NCBI GenBank assembly: GCA_934270705.1
Contig: CAKQQG010000032.1
Span: forward strand, 1 to 16,948
Reading direction: 5' to 3'
DNA: 16,948 bases
From: an uncultured Oxalobacter sp.
Lineage (GTDB): Bacteria; Pseudomonadota; Gammaproteobacteria; Burkholderiales; Burkholderiaceae_D
Part shown: in pieces, positions 16,112 to 16,948 of the stretch
Layout of the letters: every line of letters starts with the position of its first letter
How positions within the stretch are numbered: position 1 is the stretch's first letter
Position numbers and translations under genes: made by a program
Notes under the pieces: generated by a model
What the model was told of the DNA's origin: nothing
What the model saw: the letters and a program-made list of their open reading frames with translations, nothing else
The model's database searches: none

Positions 16112-16948
16112 TCACGCATTCGATGTCATATTCCCTGAAGAAGGGGCATCGTCCTTTTTGGCGGAACTTTTGAACTGTGCGTTGTAAAGCGCCTTGTATG
16201 CACCGTTTTCGATTTCCATCAATTCGTTGTGCGAACCGGTTTCGATGATTTCTCCCTGATTGATGACAACGATTTTGTCGGCGTTGCGGATAGTGGACAG
16301 GCGATGCGCGATGACGAAAACGGTTCTGTTTCGCATCAGATTGTCGATCGCTTTCTGTACAACCGCCTCGGACTTGTTGTCCAGTGCGGATGTCGCTTCG
16401 TCCAGAATGATGATCGGTGCATTCTTGATGAATGCACGCGCAATTGCGACACGTTGTTTTTGTCCACCGGAAAGGAGAATACCGCGCTCACCGATATAGG
16501 TGTCCAGTCCGTTTTCAAGGGAGTCGATAAAGTCGGTCAGGTATGCCATATCCAGCGCATTGCGTATTTCTTCCTCGGTGGCATCCGGTTTTCCCATGCT
16601 GACATTTTCACGAATCGTGCCGGCAAACAGGAAATTGTCCTGAAAGACAACGGCGATCTGGTCTCGCAGACTGGTCAGGGTGAAATCGCGAATATCTGTA
16701 CCGTCTATCAGAATCTGGCCAGACGCAACGTCATAAAAACGGGGCAACAGGCTGACGATCGTGGATTTCCCGCCGCCCGAATTGCCGACTAATGCAATAC
16801 TTTGACCGACATTGACCTTCAGATTGATGTTTTTGAGAATCGGTACATCCGGACGATAGCTGAAATTGACGTTTTTGAATTCGATTGTGTCATGGACGGC
16901 CTTGAGTTCGACGGCGTCTTTCTTGTCATGGATAGCGGGGGTGGCGTC
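16112..16948 (-). CDS. MsbA-type ABC exporter, C-terminal part (5' end beyond the window)
   Basis: The last 278 residues of an ABC exporter half-transporter are present; the membrane domain lies beyond the right edge. The ATPase domain is complete: IEFKNVNFSYRPDVPILKNI, Walker A GNSGGGKST, the Q-loop VVFQDNFLFAGTIRENV, the signature LLSGGQKQRVAIARA, Walker B IIILDEATSALD and the switch His in VIAHRLSTIRNADKIVV. The end LYNAQFKSS followed by a Lys/Asp/Ser-rich tail is like MsbA-type lipid exporters. Substrate cannot be told from this part; lipid A/phospholipid flipping is one option, peptide or drug export another. The frame runs to base 16948 without interruption. The start must be further right, as the internal TTG at 16747 would cut off Walker A. 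Confidence 0.88.
   Translation of the reverse strand, partial: DATPAIHDKKDAVELKAVHDTIEFKNVNFSYRPDVPILKNINLKVNVGQSIALVGNSGGGKSTIVSLLPRFYDVASGQILIDGTDIRDFTLTSLRDQIAVVFQDNFLFAGTIRENVSMGKPDATEEEIRNALDMAYLTDFIDSLENGLDTYIGERGILLSGGQKQRVAIARAFIKNAPIIILDEATSALDNKSEAVVQKAIDNLMRNRTVFVIAHRLSTIRNADKIVVINQGEIIETGSHNELMEIENGAYKALYNAQFKSSAKKDDAPSSGNMTSNA

Noticed and set aside
15791..16187. Two overlapping plus-strand open frames reading GGIRTHGCL and GFEPTDACT through 15800-15890
   Set aside because: They are translations of the antisense of the tRNA-Ser gene, a well-known source of false protein annotations, and have no ribosome binding site or protein family.

Overview
This window reads as core chromosome of a betaproteobacterium, most likely in the Burkholderiales and compatible with Oxalobacteraceae such as Oxalobacter. 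The reasons are a PriB-containing rpsF operon, an EarP/EF-P(Arg32) pair, betaproteobacterial-style LexA, UvrB and aromatic/aspartate aminotransferase sequences, and a base composition near 50% GC by eye. The family assignment is from memory of protein style and is not proven here. I see no mobile elements, phage genes or CRISPR arrays.

Layout. Positions 180-1836 (minus strand) hold the S6 operon rpsF-priB-rpsR-rplI, with a good promoter, a hairpin leader and a strong intrinsic terminator; priB needs a non-AUG start. A short divergent region leads to lexA (plus), whose promoter carries an SOS operator at the predicted transcription start. lexA converges on trmJ (minus) with a one-base gap. suhB, earP and efp follow on the plus strand, ending in a strong terminator. 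EarP is the arginine rhamnosyltransferase for the EF-P encoded just after it, and this EF-P has Arg32. yicC comes next with its own terminator, then galE with a consensus-like promoter.

An aminotransferase gene (aspC/tyrB type, minus) with a UUCG-loop terminator is divergent from uvrB. uvrB overlaps by four bases (ATGA) a gene for a family-1-like uracil-DNA glycosylase homologue whose motif A lacks the usual aspartate. rph, rdgB and hemW follow on the plus strand. The right end has a tRNA-Ser(UGA) gene on the minus strand and the 3' half of an MsbA-type ABC exporter running off the edge.

Together the genes serve translation (S6, S18, L9, EF-P, EarP, TrmJ, tRNA-Ser, RNase PH, YicC), DNA replication and repair (PriB, LexA, UvrB, the UDG-like protein, RdgB), and housekeeping metabolism (SuhB, GalE, aminotransferase, HemW). 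The points most worth a second look are the altered glycosylase coupled to uvrB, the non-AUG priB start and the candidate S6:S18-type leader. No clearly new multigene system is visible. No gene-free stretch exceeds 300 bases; the larger gaps (about 220-260 bases) are described under their regulatory features or neighbouring genes.
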